Assembly: GCF_002272785.1 (NCBI RefSeq)
Contig: NZ_MLAS01000001.1
Coordinates: forward strand, 62,001-126,000
Source: Helicobacter sp. 13S00477-4
GTDB lineage: Bacteria > Campylobacterota > Campylobacteria > Campylobacterales > Helicobacteraceae
Length of the DNA: 64,000 nucleotides
Reading direction: 5' to 3'
Each line of letters starts with the position of its first letter. Positions within the stretch are counted from its first letter, which is position 1. Positions 49,907 through 60,300 of this stretch are shown one piece after another. The notes below the pieces were generated by a model. That model was not told the origin of the DNA. It ran no database searches and was given only the letters and a program-made list of their open reading frames with translations. Both the position numbers and the translations under genes were made by a program.

Positions 49907-51807
49907 TTTACTTGAGTGGACTTTCTTAGATGAATATATAAATGCAATACATCAAGACTAGCAGGAGTAATACCACTTATTTGAGAAGCATTGTATAAAT
50001 TTATAGGACGGAATTGATTAAGTTTTTCTACAACTTCAAGACTCAAACCTGGTATCCCATCAAAAATAAAATCTTTTGGAATCTCAACTTGGAGCATTTC
50101 ATTCATTTTCTCAATACTCTCTTGTTGCTTTTGAATATAACTGTGATATTTTGAACGGATACGAATTTGCTCTAAAGCTCTATCACTAAAACCTTCAAAT
50201 ATAGAAGAAAATTTCTTTAATTTTTCATTATCAAAGCTATCTCTTCCTACAATCAAAATAGGACTACATTTATCACTAATAGGTAGTTCATCAAGACTAC
50301 AAAGGAAAGTAAGGTTTTCTTTTGAAGGGGTAAAAATAGTTTCTTCAAGGTATTTCATTCCTTTTTCAATATCTTGAGCATCTTTGCGAATGCTTTCATA
50401 ATCATCTTGTTGTATTGTGCCTAAAATATATGCATATGGTGCAAGCCTAAAAATTGCGTTATCTTCACGCAACAATAAACGATATTCTGCACGAGAAGTA
50501 AAAACACGATAAGGCTCCTTAGTGCCTTTTGTTACCAAATCATCAATCATCACACCAATATATGCTTCATCTCTGCGGAAAACAAGCTTATCAAGTCCTT
50601 TAAAGCATCCTGAAAATTTCATATCTTCTTTTTGAAGACTCAAAACAGCATTTATTCCAGCCATAATACCTTGAGCTGCAGCTTCTTCATAGCCAGTAGT
50701 TCCGTTTATCTGTCCAGCAAGATAAAGATTTTTGATTTTTTTTGTCTCAAGAGTATGGAAAAGTTCTGTAGGCTGAATATAATCATATTCAATAGCATAA
50801 CCATAACGAGTGATTTTAGCATTTTCAAGTCCTTTTATAGAAGCAATGATTTTCTCTTGAATATCAAAAGGTAAAGATGTACTCAAACCATTCACATAAT
50901 ATTCAGTAGCCTCAAAAGTCTGTGGTTCTAAAAATAATTGATGTCGCTCTTTGTCAGAAAAACGATTAACCTTATCTTCAATACTTGGACAGTATCTAGG
51001 ACCAACCCCTTCTATTTGACCTGTAAACAAAGGTGCTCTATGAAAATTTTCTTTAATCAATTGATGAGTATAAACATTTGTATAAGCAACATAACAAGGT
51101 AGCTGGAGAGGTTGAAAAGGAATATTTGTCTTATAGCTAAAATGTGGTGCAATATCATCACCTGAATGCAATTCAAGATTTTCAAAATCAATACTCCTAC
51201 CATCAAGACGTGGACAAGTGCCTGTTTTTAGCCTACCCATTTCAAAACCAAGTGATTGTAAACTTTTTGAAAGCCCTATTGCAGAACTTTCTCCAAACCT
51301 ACCATTTTGGCTTTTATTCTCTCCAATATGTACCAAACCCCTCAAAAAAGTCCCTGTCGTTATTATAATCTTTTTAGCATAATAGGTTTTACCAATATTA
51401 GTTCTCAACCCTACCACACAATAATCTTGCACTATAAGTTCTTCAACAACTTCTTGAGAAACACTAAGATTTGGGGTATTCAAAACAAAATTTTTAGCAA
51501 ATATACGGTATTTGTCCATATCAATTTGTGCACGCGTGCCTCTAACTGCTGGTCCTTTTGAAGCATTCAAAATACGATACTGAATCCCGCAATTATCAGT
51601 AATAATACCCATCATTCCACCCAATGCATCGACTTCTTTTGTTAAATGACCCTTGCCAAGTCCTCCTATAGCAGGATTACAACTTGCCAAACCAATATTC
51701 TCAACCAATATAGTCAATAGATGTGTTTTTGCACCCATTTTAGCACTGATAACACTTGCTTCAATCCCAGCGTGACCACCACCAACTACAATCACATCAA
51801 ATTCCAT
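49903..51807 (-). CDS. mnmG: tRNA uridine-5-carboxymethylaminomethyl(34) synthesis protein MnmG
   Basis: MnmG (GidA), with MnmE, modifies the wobble uridine of tRNAs reading split codon boxes. The 634-residue FAD protein has [32 protein letters not shown], [18 protein letters not shown] [17 protein letters not shown] and the C-terminal helical domain ([14 protein letters not shown]). It leads the transcript into dapE, yedF and selD. Selenium can replace sulfur on the same wobble base via MnmH, but mnmH is not in the window. Confidence 0.97.
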   Translation of the reverse strand: MEFDVIVVGGGHAGIEASVISAKMGAKTHLLTILVENIGLASCNPAIGGLGKGHLTKEVDALGGMMGIITDNCGIQYRILNASKGPAVRGTRAQIDMDKYRIFAKNFVLNTPNLSVSQEVVEELIVQDYCVVGLRTNIGKTYYAKKIIITTGTFLRGLVHIGENKSQNGRFGESSAIGLSKSLQSLGFEMGRLKTGTCPRLDGRSIDFENLELHSGDDIAPHFSYKTNIPFQPLQLPCYVAYTNVYTHQLIKENFHRAPLFTGQIEGVGPRYCPSIEDKVNRFSDKERHQLFLEPQTFEATEYYVNGLSTSLPFDIQEKIIASIKGLENAKITRYGYAIEYDYIQPTELFHTLETKKIKNLYLAGQINGTTGYEEAAAQGIMAGINAVLSLQKEDMKFSGCFKGLDKLVFRRDEAYIGVMIDDLVTKGTKEPYRVFTSRAEYRLLLREDNAIFRLAPYAYILGTIQQDDYESIRKDAQDIEKGMKYLEETIFTPSKENLTFLCSLDELPISDKCSPILIVGRDSFDNEKLKKFSSIFEGFSDRALEQIRIRSKYHSYIQKQQESIEKMNEMLQVEIPKDFIFDGIPGLSLEVVEKLNQFRPINLYNASQISGITPASLDVLHLYIHLRKSTQVK

Positions 51808-51863
51808 TAAACACCTTAAAACTTTATTTATAATTATAACTAAGGTTTAATCAGTTTTAGATT

Positions 51864-51869
51864 ATAATT
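51864..51869 (+). promoter_or_regulatory. Candidate -10 box for cdsA (and divergent mnmG)
   Basis: TATAAT, 32 bases before the cdsA ATG, in the 93-base gap between divergent mnmG and cdsA. On the minus strand a second TATAAT (51838-51833) lies 26 bases before mnmG. Both strands thus have a plausible promoter. Confidence 0.5.
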
Positions 51870-51900
51870 CAGCAAGACTAAAAATCAAAAATGAGGGAAA

Positions 51901-52710
51901 ATGGGTTTTAAAGAAAATTTTTCAAACAATAAACAACGTTATATCACAGGTATCATTATGATTTTATGTTTAGCTTTAATCCTTTATTTGAATTATGCTA
52001 TCTTGATATGGGTTGTTTTAGGTATCGGTTATATTTTAGGATTTCAAGAAGCCATTAAACTTTTTGGATGCAAAGGGCATTGGACAATGTATCTACTTGC
52101 AATCTTAGTTTGGCTACTAGCACCTATAAATGATAGACCTATAGAATCTGCTATTTTTATAGCGATGATAATTGCTGGATATCTAGCTTATAAAAAATCC
52201 TTCCAATCAAAACAAATTCTACCTTTTATCTACCCCACTATTCCATTTCTAGCTGTTTATGCTGTTTATAAAGATTTTGGTGTAAGTGGTGTTGTTTGGT
52301 TGATTGTTGTTGTCAGTTTAACAGATGTAGGAGCTTACTTTGGCGGTAAAGCTTTTGGAAAAACTCCTTTCACATCCACTTCACCCAATAAAACACTAGA
52401 AGGTGCCATCATAGGTCTTGCTATAGCTGTAGCAGTAGGTAGCTTTATAGGAATGGGGAGAGAATTGAGTGGGAACTTTATCGTTTCACTTTTGATTAGT
52501 TTTTCTATTTCTCTGAGTGCTATTTTTGGTGATTTATTTGAAAGTTATTTAAAAAGAAATGCTTCTGTTAAAGATAGTGGAAACATTTTACCAGGACATG
52601 GAGGCATTTTAGATAGAATGGATGCTATACTTTTTGGTGCTATCACTCTTCATTTTTTAATGTATTTTTTAAAAATATGGAAAGAAACTTCTTCTATTAC
52701 TTTTTCATAG
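51901..52710 (+). CDS. cdsA: Phosphatidate cytidylyltransferase
   Basis: CdsA makes CDP-diacylglycerol from phosphatidate and CTP at the inner membrane, the entry to all phospholipids. The 269 residues form about seven hydrophobic spans and carry GKTPFTSTSPNKTLEGAIIG and the family signature KRNASVKDSGNILPGHGGILDRMDAI near the end. It is followed after 10 bases by dxr, as in H. pylori HP0215-HP0216. Confidence 0.96.
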   Translation: MGFKENFSNNKQRYITGIIMILCLALILYLNYAILIWVVLGIGYILGFQEAIKLFGCKGHWTMYLLAILVWLLAPINDRPIESAIFIAMIIAGYLAYKKSFQSKQILPFIYPTIPFLAVYAVYKDFGVSGVVWLIVVVSLTDVGAYFGGKAFGKTPFTSTSPNKTLEGAIIGLAIAVAVGSFIGMGRELSGNFIVSLLISFSISLSAIFGDLFESYLKRNASVKDSGNILPGHGGILDRMDAILFGAITLHFLMYFLKIWKETSSITFS

Positions 52711-52720
52711 GAACATATAG

Positions 52721-53812
52721 GTGATACTTTTAGGAAGCACAGGCTCTATTGGTGTAAATGCTCTACAAATCGCACAAAAATTTCAATCGCCCATTGAAAG
52801 TTTAAGTGCAGGACGTAATATTAAATTACTCAATCAACAAATTGAGATACATCGACCTAAAAAAGTGGCGATCATGGAAGCTCAAGATTTACAAATACTC
52901 TGTGCACAAGGTGCAAAAGTCTATATTGGACAAGAAGGTATTTGTGAAATGATAAAAGATTCTGATTCATCTTTGGTCATTAATGCTTTAGTCGGTTTTT
53001 CAGGACTTTTACCAACTTTTGAAACCCTAAAATGCAATAAAAAACTAGCTTTAGCCAATAAAGAATCTCTTGTAAGTGCTGGATGGCTTATAGATGCAAG
53101 GAAAATTATCCCTATTGATAGCGAACATTTTGGATTATGGTATTTAAACAATACTAAAACTTTTAAAAAACTCATTATTACAGCAAGTGGTGGTGCTTTC
53201 AGAGATGAATTGATTGAAAATATTGCTTCTAAAAATGCACAAGAAGCACTTCGTCACCCTAATTGGTCAATGGGTAAAAAAATCACTATTGATTCAGCAA
53301 GTATGGTAAATAAACTTTTTGAAATCATAGAAGCCAAATGGCTTTTCAAAACCAATGAAATTGAAGGTTATATTGAAAGAAGCTCAAACATCCATGCTTT
53401 AATTGAATTTCTAGATGGTAGCACAACTGCACATTTTGCGTATCCTGATATGAAACTCCCTATTGCCTATGCCATAGATAAACAAAAAGCCTCACAAAAT
53501 CAAATCATCCCAAACCTAAAACTTGAAACACTTCCAAATATAAAATTTGAACCTATTGATACACAAAAATATCCCCTATGGGGACTTAAAGATATACTCA
53601 TCAAAAAACCAAAATTGGGTGTTATTTTGAATGCAAGCAATGAAGTAGCAATCCAAAAATTTTTGCAATCTAGGATTGTTTTTGGAGATATCCAAAAAAT
53701 GATTACAAAAAGCCTTCAAAATTTTGAGGATTGTGTTGAAAATCTTCAAAATATTGAAGATATTATAAGACTGGATAAAGAAGTTAGAAGCTTTACAAAT
53801 ACAATTATTTAA
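52721..53812 (+). CDS. dxr: 1-deoxy-D-xylulose 5-phosphate reductoisomerase
   Basis: Dxr (IspC) converts DXP to MEP, the committed step of the non-mevalonate isoprenoid route. The 363-residue enzyme has LLGSTGSIGVNAL for NADPH, ALANKESLVSAG, PIDSEHFGLW (metal Asp/Glu), TASGGAFRD and HPNWSMGKKITIDSASMVNK. It begins at a GTG with AGGA about 10 bases upstream. The protein is shorter than E. coli Dxr at the ends. Its 3' end overlaps the convergent dnaJ by eight bases. Confidence 0.96.
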   Translation: MILLGSTGSIGVNALQIAQKFQSPIESLSAGRNIKLLNQQIEIHRPKKVAIMEAQDLQILCAQGAKVYIGQEGICEMIKDSDSSLVINALVGFSGLLPTFETLKCNKKLALANKESLVSAGWLIDARKIIPIDSEHFGLWYLNNTKTFKKLIITASGGAFRDELIENIASKNAQEALRHPNWSMGKKITIDSASMVNKLFEIIEAKWLFKTNEIEGYIERSSNIHALIEFLDGSTTAHFAYPDMKLPIAYAIDKQKASQNQIIPNLKLETLPNIKFEPIDTQKYPLWGLKDILIKKPKLGVILNASNEVAIQKFLQSRIVFGDIQKMITKSLQNFEDCVENLQNIEDIIRLDKEVRSFTNTII

Positions 53813-54977
53813 GTTTGATTTTGGATTTTTTTAGACTTGGTTTAGCATCTGCTTTGAACCAATTTTTAATACGATCAAAACATTCTTCAAAAAGATTCTT
53901 ATGTGGCTCACTTTCATAACCAAAGCTATTATGTAATTTTAATAAAAGCTCTCTTTGCTCTTCATTGAGCTGTTTTGGATAAATAATCTTAATAATAGCT
54001 ATCAAATCCCCATAACCTTTATCATTGACTTCTTTTATCCCTTCATCTTTGAATATAAATTTTGAGCCATTTTCAGAATTTGGTGGTATATTCAATTCAA
54101 CTTCTCCTCGCAATGAAGGGATTTTTATCTTAGCACCTAATGGAATAGAGGTAAAAAATACAGGTATTTCAATATAAACATCACTCCCATCACGGACAAA
54201 ATAATCATCATGTTCAACAAATGTAACAATATATAAATCACCTCTTGAGCCATTTTTTAACTCATTACCTTTACCAACAACACGCATTCTATTTTCATCA
54301 TCCATCCCTTCAGGGATAGATATCTCAAAGCTTTCTTCTGCAAAATTAAAACCTTCACCATTACAAATAGAACATCTTTCTTTGGTAATAGAACCTTCTC
54401 CAGAACACCTTGAACAAGTTTGTGAAAAAGTTACAAATCCTTGTCTCATAAACACTTGCCCTTTACCACCACAATCAGGACAAACTTGAACTTTTCCGTC
54501 TTTTGCTCCAGTACCATCGCAATCTTTACAATAAACTTTATATTTTGTCTGGATTGTTTTTTTACAACCAAAAACAGCTTCCTTAAAGCTCAAATCTAAT
54601 TTATAAATATAATCAGGAATAAATTTAATTTTTTTCTCTCTCCTGCTAGATCCACCAAAATTAAATCCTCCTCCAAAAGCAGACTCAAAAATAGAACCCA
54701 AATCGCCAAAAATATCACTAAAATCACGTCCACTAAAACCCATTCCATTGTTTTCTAGTCCTTTTTTACCATACTGATCATAAATTTGACGTCTTGTATC
54801 ATCGCTTAATACTTCATAAGCTTCATTGATTTTTTTAAACATTTCTTCAGCTTGTTTATTTTCAGGATTTCTATCAGGGTGATATTTCAATGCCATTTTT
54901 CTATAAGCTTTCTTGATAACTTCTTTGTCACTAGTTTTGCTAATTTCCAAAATTTCATAATAATCAAAACTTTCCAA
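53805..54977 (-). CDS. dnaJ: Chaperone DnaJ
   Basis: DnaJ delivers unfolded proteins to DnaK and stimulates its ATPase. The 390 residues have a J domain with HPD (YHPDRNPENK, residues about 33), a G/F region (GMGFSGRDFSDIFGDLGSIFESAFGGGFNFGG), four zinc motifs (CKDCDGTG, CPDCGGKG, CSRCSGEG, CSICNGEG) and the C-terminal substrate domains. It ends in a Lys-rich tail. Translation starts at TTG (54977) five bases after GGAGAG. dnaK is not in the window. Confidence 0.96.
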   Translation of the reverse strand: MESFDYYEILEISKTSDKEVIKKAYRKMALKYHPDRNPENKQAEEMFKKINEAYEVLSDDTRRQIYDQYGKKGLENNGMGFSGRDFSDIFGDLGSIFESAFGGGFNFGGSSRREKKIKFIPDYIYKLDLSFKEAVFGCKKTIQTKYKVYCKDCDGTGAKDGKVQVCPDCGGKGQVFMRQGFVTFSQTCSRCSGEGSITKERCSICNGEGFNFAEESFEISIPEGMDDENRMRVVGKGNELKNGSRGDLYIVTFVEHDDYFVRDGSDVYIEIPVFFTSIPLGAKIKIPSLRGEVELNIPPNSENGSKFIFKDEGIKEVNDKGYGDLIAIIKIIYPKQLNEEQRELLLKLHNSFGYESEPHKNLFEECFDRIKNWFKADAKPSLKKSKIKLK

Positions 54978-55072
54978 AATATCTCTCCATCACAAAAAAT
55001 TTTTTTTAGTGTGAATTTTATCTTAAAAAACTTTTATCCATTGTTAAAATAGCTTTGGATAACATTACAATC

Positions 55073-55654
55073 ATGAAAAATTATAAAAATAATCTTAATC
55101 ATTTTTTCTCGCTTGTTGAATCCCTTGAGCAACTCCCAACAATCGGAAAAAAATCAGCTCAAAAAATGGCATATTATTTAAGCATAGATGATAAATATCT
55201 TGCCTTAAAAATAGCACATTGCATAGAAAATGCTATTGATTATGTAAAAAAATGCAGCATATGTGGAGGGTTAAGCGAAAATGAAATATGCGAAATATGT
55301 TCAGATGAAAATCGTAATAATGGACAACTTTGCATTATCTTACATCCAAAAGATATTTTTACTATTGAAGAAATTGGTGAGTTTGAAGGACAATATTTTA
55401 CGATTGGAGAGCTTGAAAAAATTGATTTTACAACATTTAAAAAAAATATTAAAGAAAAAAATATTAAAGAGATCATATTTGCATTTTCCCCTACCCTTGC
55501 TAATGATGCGATAATGCTTTTTATTGAAGACAAATTACAAGGATTGGATTTAACATTCAGTAAAATTGCACAAGGAGTCCCTACAGGCATAGGGTTAGAA
55601 AATATTGATCAATTATCACTTTCACGAGCTTTTAGTTCTAGGATAAAAATTTAA
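55073..55654 (+). CDS. recR: Recombination protein RecR
   Basis: RecR acts with RecO/RecF at single-strand gaps. The 193-residue protein has an HhH motif (LEQLPTIGKKSAQKMAYYL), a C4 zinc finger (CSICGGLSENEICEICSDE) and the closing QGVPTGIGLENIDQLSLSRAFSSR. Its Toprim part is changed: the glutamate of the usual 'VEDxxD' is a His-Pro (ILHPKD). I chose the ATG at 55073; a TTG at 55055 is also open, and neither start has a clear SD. The recR-truD-htpX-folE order recalls H. pylori HP0925-HP0928, with two extra genes inserted here. Confidence 0.93.
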   Translation: MKNYKNNLNHFFSLVESLEQLPTIGKKSAQKMAYYLSIDDKYLALKIAHCIENAIDYVKKCSICGGLSENEICEICSDENRNNGQLCIILHPKDIFTIEEIGEFEGQYFTIGELEKIDFTTFKKNIKEKNIKEIIFAFSPTLANDAIMLFIEDKLQGLDLTFSKIAQGVPTGIGLENIDQLSLSRAFSSRIKI

Positions 55655-55765
55655 AAACTTAGATAATTTTAAGGTCGAAATCTGTAGAATCATAAAGTGT
55701 ATGGATTTATCCTGAAAATAATAATATCTAAACACAAACTAAACAAAACTAAAAGGAGAGTTAAA

Positions 55766-56080
55766 ATGAAAAAAATTCTCGCCTTAACACTACTTGGTGC
55801 TTTAAGTATTGGAATTGCTGCTGAAGCTCCTGCAGCATTTAGAAAATGCGTTGCTTGTCATGGCATTAATGGACAAAAAGTTGCTCCAGGAGCAAAAGGT
55901 GGAGTAACCATCGCAGGACTCCCAAAAACTAAATTGCTTGCTGATCTAAAAGGCTATAAAGCAGGTACAGCCGATAATGGTGGTGCAAAAGCAATTATGT
56001 ATGGGCAAATGAAAAATGTTTCGGATACTGATATTGAAGCACTTGCTGATTATATTTCTAAACTTCCTCCGAAAAAATAA
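55766..56080 (+). CDS. Cytochrome c553, periplasmic
   Basis: A 104-residue monohaem c-type cytochrome that carries electrons in the periplasm, probably to the cbb3 oxidase. It has a signal peptide (MKKILALTLLGALSIGIAAEA), the haem site CVACH and the axial methionine in MYGQMKNVSDTDIEALADYIS. The ATG at 55766 follows AAGGAGAG; the frame is open further upstream but has no signal. It resembles H. pylori HP1227. A hairpin follows the stop. Confidence 0.94.
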   Translation: MKKILALTLLGALSIGIAAEAPAAFRKCVACHGINGQKVAPGAKGGVTIAGLPKTKLLADLKGYKAGTADNGGAKAIMYGQMKNVSDTDIEALADYISKLPPKK

Positions 56081-56086
56081 TTTTCA

Positions 56087-56106
56087 TTTCAGGGTTTTCC
56101 CTGAAA
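56087..56106 (+). terminator. Hairpin between cytochrome c553 and alr
   Basis: Perfect eight-base arms TTTCAGGG (56087-56094) and CCCTGAAA (56099-56106) with a TTTT loop, six bases after the cytochrome stop and 13 before the alr ATG. No T run follows, so it may stop some transcripts or simply protect the abundant cytochrome mRNA end. Confidence 0.55.
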
Positions 56107-56119
56107 ATACTAGAAAATA

Positions 56120-57148
56120 ATGTCAAAAATTCTCATTGATTCTCAAAAATTCAAAAATAATCTTGATACCATTACTTATCATATTAAAGATAAAAATAAA
56201 CTTGCATTAGTATTGAAAGATAATGCTTATGGACATGGTATTGAACAAATAGCTCTTTTGGCTAAAGATTATGGTATTAAGAATGTTTTTGTAAAAAACG
56301 AACTTGAAGCACTTAAGATAGCTGAGTTTTTCGAACATATTACAGTTTTATATAAAAATATAAGCCAACAAGCTCCAAAAAATATTCATCCAAGTATCAA
56401 TACTTTAGAAGATATACAAAAATGTGATGCATATCGTCTTGTCGAACTCAAAATCAATATAGGGATGAATCGAAATGGAATACCTAAAGAAGAATTATCA
56501 TTTTTTATTGAAAAAATCTTGAGTAAAAAACTTCAATTATTAGGTGTTTTTGCTCATAATGGATATGGTGATGAACTAGGAGATGATTTTGACAATATAC
56601 AAAAAAACTTTTCAGAAATCAAAGAAGAAGTTCGCTATTTGTCAAAAAAAATGGGTTTTCCACTACCAAGATTTCACTCATTAAGCTCTTCTGGAGCATT
56701 GAGGAGTTCGAAGATTGATGATGATTTGGTTCGTATTGGCATTGCTGCTTATGGTTATTTGGCTCAAAATTTTTCTTTGCCAATTTCTAATTCACTAAAA
56801 CCTATTGCTTCCCTTTGGGCAGATAAAATATGTGAACAAAAACTTCCAAAAGGTTCAAAAATTGGATATGGAGGGAAAAGTGTCTTAAAAGAAGATTCTA
56901 TCATTAGCACTTATGACATTGGTTATGGAGATGGATTATTTAGAGTGAATGAAAACAAAGCCGAACTAAAAACATCTGAAGGCTATCCTATATTGCCTAT
57001 TACTTCAATGGATTGTTTTTCTTGTATTTGCCAAAAAGAAAAGGTTTGCGTTTTTGATGATGTTTCTTTGATAGCTAAAATATTTGATACTATCCCTTAT
57101 GAAATCCTTACTCATTTATCTCCCTTTATACAACGAAGTATTATTTAA
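56120..57148 (+). CDS. alr: Alanine racemase
   Basis: Alr makes D-alanine for peptidoglycan. The 342-residue PLP enzyme binds the cofactor at Lys in LVLKDNAYGHG (near residue 34), with VELKINIGMNRNGI, GVFAHNGYGDE, RFHSLSSSGALRS and the C-terminal catalytic tyrosine in GSKIGYGGKSVL, then TSMDCFSC. The first A of 'VVKANAYGHG' is replaced, which is usual for this group. It shares a base with truD (TAATG). Confidence 0.95.
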   Translation: MSKILIDSQKFKNNLDTITYHIKDKNKLALVLKDNAYGHGIEQIALLAKDYGIKNVFVKNELEALKIAEFFEHITVLYKNISQQAPKNIHPSINTLEDIQKCDAYRLVELKINIGMNRNGIPKEELSFFIEKILSKKLQLLGVFAHNGYGDELGDDFDNIQKNFSEIKEEVRYLSKKMGFPLPRFHSLSSSGALRSSKIDDDLVRIGIAAYGYLAQNFSLPISNSLKPIASLWADKICEQKLPKGSKIGYGGKSVLKEDSIISTYDIGYGDGLFRVNENKAELKTSEGYPILPITSMDCFSCICQKEKVCVFDDVSLIAKIFDTIPYEILTHLSPFIQRSII

Positions 57149-58251
57149 TGGATAAGATTTATGCACTCAATCATTCCCCAATAGATTTTTATTTTTCCCA
57201 GAATCCAAGAGATTTTATGGTCAGAGAAATTCCATTGTATCCCTTTAATAATGAAGGAGAACACCATATTTTAAATGTCAGGAAAAAAGGATTAAATACA
57301 TCAGAAATGATAAAATTCCTATCAAATATTTTTGGTTGTAAGGCAAGTGATATAGGCTATTGTGGTCTTAAAGATAAATCCGCTACAACAACCCAATACA
57401 TCTCTATTCACAAAAATTATACAAAAAATCTTGATAGCGTAATGCACTTGCTAGAAGATAAAAATATAAAAATAATTTCTGCTACTTACCATAACAACAA
57501 ACTCAAAATCGGACATCTAAAAGGGAATAAATTTTTTATTCGACTTAAAAAAATTACGCCTTCTGCATTTAATAAAATTGACTCTATTTTACACAATATC
57601 CAAAAAATAGGTTTGCCAAATTATTTTGGCTACCAAAGATTTGGCAAAGAAGGTAATAATCATCTTGAGGGTGAAAAAATTATCCACAAGAAACTCAAAC
57701 TCAAGGATAAAAAACTAAGCCATTTCCTCATATCAGCTTATCAGAGTTTTTTATTCAATCAATGGCTAAGCAATAGGATTAAACTTAGCAAGATATTTGA
57801 AACTTTTGAACCTTATGAAATCAAACAAGCAATAGCCCAAGAAAATTTTCCTCTGTCTTTAGAATCTATCAAATCTATCAAATCTCAACCCCATTTTTTT
57901 AAGCTATTTGAAGGGGATTTGATGTGTCATTATCCTCACGGAAAACTATTTGTTTCAGAAACATTTGAGGACTCAGAACGTTTTTTAAATAAAGATATTT
58001 CACCTACAGGACTTTTGTGTGGTTCAAAAACACCTCGTTGTCAATCAATAGCAAAAGAAATAGAGAAAGATTTTGACAAAGATATCCAAGCCATAGGTTC
58101 AAGACGATTTGCATGGATATGGATTGAAAATCTTCAATACAAGTATATTCAAGAAAATGCTTGGCTAGAACTTGAATTTTTTCTACCCAAAGGAAGTTAT
58201 GCAACTACCCTAATTGAAGAACTTGCACATAAAAATATTAAAATTGATTAA
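57148..58251 (+). CDS. truD: tRNA pseudouridine synthase TruD
   Basis: TruD makes pseudouridine-13 in tRNA. The 367 residues contain the catalytic Asp in GYCGLKDKSATTTQYI, the FxVxE-type start (FMVREIPLYPFNNEGEHH), PNYFGYQRFGKEGNNHLEG and the late TRGLLCG-like SPTGLLCGSK. A short tandem KSIKSIKS occurs near residue 250 from a 9-base DNA repeat. It starts on the last base of the alr stop. Confidence 0.95.
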   Translation: MDKIYALNHSPIDFYFSQNPRDFMVREIPLYPFNNEGEHHILNVRKKGLNTSEMIKFLSNIFGCKASDIGYCGLKDKSATTTQYISIHKNYTKNLDSVMHLLEDKNIKIISATYHNNKLKIGHLKGNKFFIRLKKITPSAFNKIDSILHNIQKIGLPNYFGYQRFGKEGNNHLEGEKIIHKKLKLKDKKLSHFLISAYQSFLFNQWLSNRIKLSKIFETFEPYEIKQAIAQENFPLSLESIKSIKSQPHFFKLFEGDLMCHYPHGKLFVSETFEDSERFLNKDISPTGLLCGSKTPRCQSIAKEIEKDFDKDIQAIGSRRFAWIWIENLQYKYIQENAWLELEFFLPKGSYATTLIEELAHKNIKID

Positions 58252-58290
58252 GGTTTTTTTGTAATAATACCAAATCAAACAAGGAAAGAA

Positions 58291-59226
58291 ATGATGAATT
58301 TTGAAACTATAATTTCTAAAAATCGTTTCAAAACCAATATGGTTTTAATAACTTATATGCTAATTTTTATCTTGATTGGTTTGCTCGTCGATATTATCAG
58401 GATAAATGCATCAACATTAAGTAGTGGTTTTATTAGCCTAATTACCTTTGAAACCTTTCCCACAATCACAATATGTATGCTTTTAGTATGTATAGGTATC
58501 ATTTTCATATCTATCCAAAACTTTACAGGAATTATGCTTAATGGAAGTGAATATAAATTGATAAATCCAAATAAAGTCCTGAGCAAAACAGAAAAAGAAA
58601 TATATGGGATTTTAGAAGAACTTATCAAAGAATCTCAAAGTAATTTTATACCTAAACTTTATGTAATGGAAGCACCTTATATGAATGCCTTTGCAAGTGG
58701 TTGGAATGAAAAAAATTCCCTCATAGCCATTACAACAATGTTAATAAAAAACCTTACAAAAGAAGAATTAAAAGCAGTAATGGCACACGAGCTTAGTCAT
58801 ATTAAACATGGAGATATTCGACTGACAATGTGCGTGGGCATACTTAGCAATATTATGCTTTTAGTTGCAAATTCTGCTGTATGGATGTTTATGGGGAATA
58901 ATCGTGAAAAAGGAGCAAATACTGCAAAAACAATATTGTTCATTTTGCAATTTATACTCCCTATTTTTACTTTATTTTTACAAATGTATCTTAGTAGGAG
59001 TCGTGAATATATGGCAGATAGCGGAGCTGCTTACATCATGAATGATTCAAAGCCTATAATAAGGGCTTTACAAAAAATAAGTGGCGATTATAGCACGAAT
59101 GATTATTCTGAAATTGATACAAACCCTACTAGAAAAGCAGCTTATATTTTTAACTCTTATGAAGCTTTTAGTACGCACCCTAGTATTCAAAATAGAATCA
59201 AATCCCTTTTAGGCAGAACACAATGA
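58291..59226 (+). CDS. htpX: Membrane metalloprotease HtpX
   Basis: HtpX degrades damaged inner-membrane proteins. The 311-residue M48 protease has four hydrophobic spans, the zinc motif [13 protein letters not shown] (HExxH, near residue 163) and the third ligand in [13 protein letters not shown]. Two ATG codons sit together at 58291 with AAGGAAAG upstream; the first is kept. It overlaps folE by four bases (ATGA). Confidence 0.95.
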   Translation: MMNFETIISKNRFKTNMVLITYMLIFILIGLLVDIIRINASTLSSGFISLITFETFPTITICMLLVCIGIIFISIQNFTGIMLNGSEYKLINPNKVLSKTEKEIYGILEELIKESQSNFIPKLYVMEAPYMNAFASGWNEKNSLIAITTMLIKNLTKEELKAVMAHELSHIKHGDIRLTMCVGILSNIMLLVANSAVWMFMGNNREKGANTAKTILFILQFILPIFTLFLQMYLSRSREYMADSGAAYIMNDSKPIIRALQKISGDYSTNDYSEIDTNPTRKAAYIFNSYEAFSTHPSIQNRIKSLLGRTQ

Positions 59227-59768
59227 ATAAGGAAATTTTTTTCAAATATTTTTTCAATCAAATTGGCGAAGACTTCGAAAGAGAAGGATTAAAAGACACT
59301 CCCATAAGAGTAGAAGAATCTTGGAATTTTCTTTATAGTGGATACAAACAAGATCCCAAAAAAGCTCTTGGAAGTATTTTTGAACAAGGTGCTTGCGATG
59401 AAATGGTGATGCTAAAAAATATTGAGTTTTATTCTATATGTGAACACCATATATTGCCATTTTTTGGTCATATTAGCTTAGGATATATCCCTGATAAAAA
59501 AGTTGCAGGTATCAGTGGTCTAGTCAAACTCATAGAAATTTATTCCAGAAGGCTTCAAATCCAAGAAAAACTCACCACTCAAATTGCAGATACAATCATG
59601 GAAGTTTTAGCCCCTAAAGGAGTAATGGTAGTGTGCGAAGCACAACATTTATGTATGAGTATGCGTGGGGTACAAAAACAAAATGCACGTATCAATACAA
59701 GTGCCATCAGAGGATTATTTAAATCAGATCCCAAAACAAGATCTGAATTTATGCAACTATTAAAATAA
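59223..59768 (+). CDS. folE: GTP cyclohydrolase I
   Basis: FolE converts GTP to dihydroneopterin triphosphate, the first folate step (folK is also in the window). The 181-residue enzyme shows [30 protein letters not shown] with zinc Cys/His, [15 protein letters not shown] and the third zinc cysteine in [14 protein letters not shown]. It follows htpX with a 4-base overlap and ends three bases from the convergent ppa. Confidence 0.97.
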   Translation: MNKEIFFKYFFNQIGEDFEREGLKDTPIRVEESWNFLYSGYKQDPKKALGSIFEQGACDEMVMLKNIEFYSICEHHILPFFGHISLGYIPDKKVAGISGLVKLIEIYSRRLQIQEKLTTQIADTIMEVLAPKGVMVVCEAQHLCMSMRGVQKQNARINTSAIRGLFKSDPKTRSEFMQLLK

Positions 59769-59771
59769 AGT

Positions 59772-60290
59772 TTATTTATAAGCCTTAATAGCTTTATCCA
59801 AAATCACTTGTGCTTGTTCTTTACCTTCAAAACCTTTTACCTTCACCCATTTATTTGGCTCTAACATTTTATAAGTCTCAAAAAAGTTTTTAATCCTATC
59901 TAAAGTAATTTTTGGTAAATCATCCAAAGATTTTATAGGCTCAAAATATGGATCTATCTTACTGATAGGTAAGGCTAAAAGCTTTTCATCCAATCCACTT
60001 TCATCTTCCATAATCAATACACCGATTAAACGACATTTGATAATACAGCCAGCTTGAAGCGGATATTCATTTAAAACTAAAATATCAGCAGGATCGCCAT
60101 CTTCACTCAATGTATTTGGAACAAAACCATAATTAGCTGGATAGAACACTGCACTATACATTATACGATCAACTACAACCGCACCGCTGTCTTTATCAAT
60201 CTCATATTTAATATTTGATCCATAAGGAATCTCAATAACTGCATTGATTTTATCAGGATTCTCTCCTATGGATAATTTCGAAATGTTCAT
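59772..60290 (-). CDS. ppa: Inorganic pyrophosphatase
   Basis: A family I soluble pyrophosphatase of 172 residues: IEIPYGSNIKYEIDKDSGAVVVDR, FYPANYGFVPNTLSEDGDPADILVL (with the DGDPxD metal site) and CRLIGVLIMEDESGLDEK. It keeps PPi low for biosynthesis. It follows adk by 10 bases in an aspS-adk-ppa transcript. An AGGAG lies upstream of the start. Confidence 0.97.
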   Translation of the reverse strand: MNISKLSIGENPDKINAVIEIPYGSNIKYEIDKDSGAVVVDRIMYSAVFYPANYGFVPNTLSEDGDPADILVLNEYPLQAGCIIKCRLIGVLIMEDESGLDEKLLALPISKIDPYFEPIKSLDDLPKITLDRIKNFFETYKMLEPNKWVKVKGFEGKEQAQVILDKAIKAYK

Positions 60291-60300
60291 TTTTTACTCC

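Noticed and set aside
55440-55475. Direct repeat AAAAATATTAAAGA in recR
   Set aside because: Two copies only, in AT-rich coding DNA, with no effect on the frame.
57860-57890. Tandem 9-base repeat in truD
   Set aside because: Only about two and a half copies coding for KSIKSIKS; it keeps the frame and has no sign of function.
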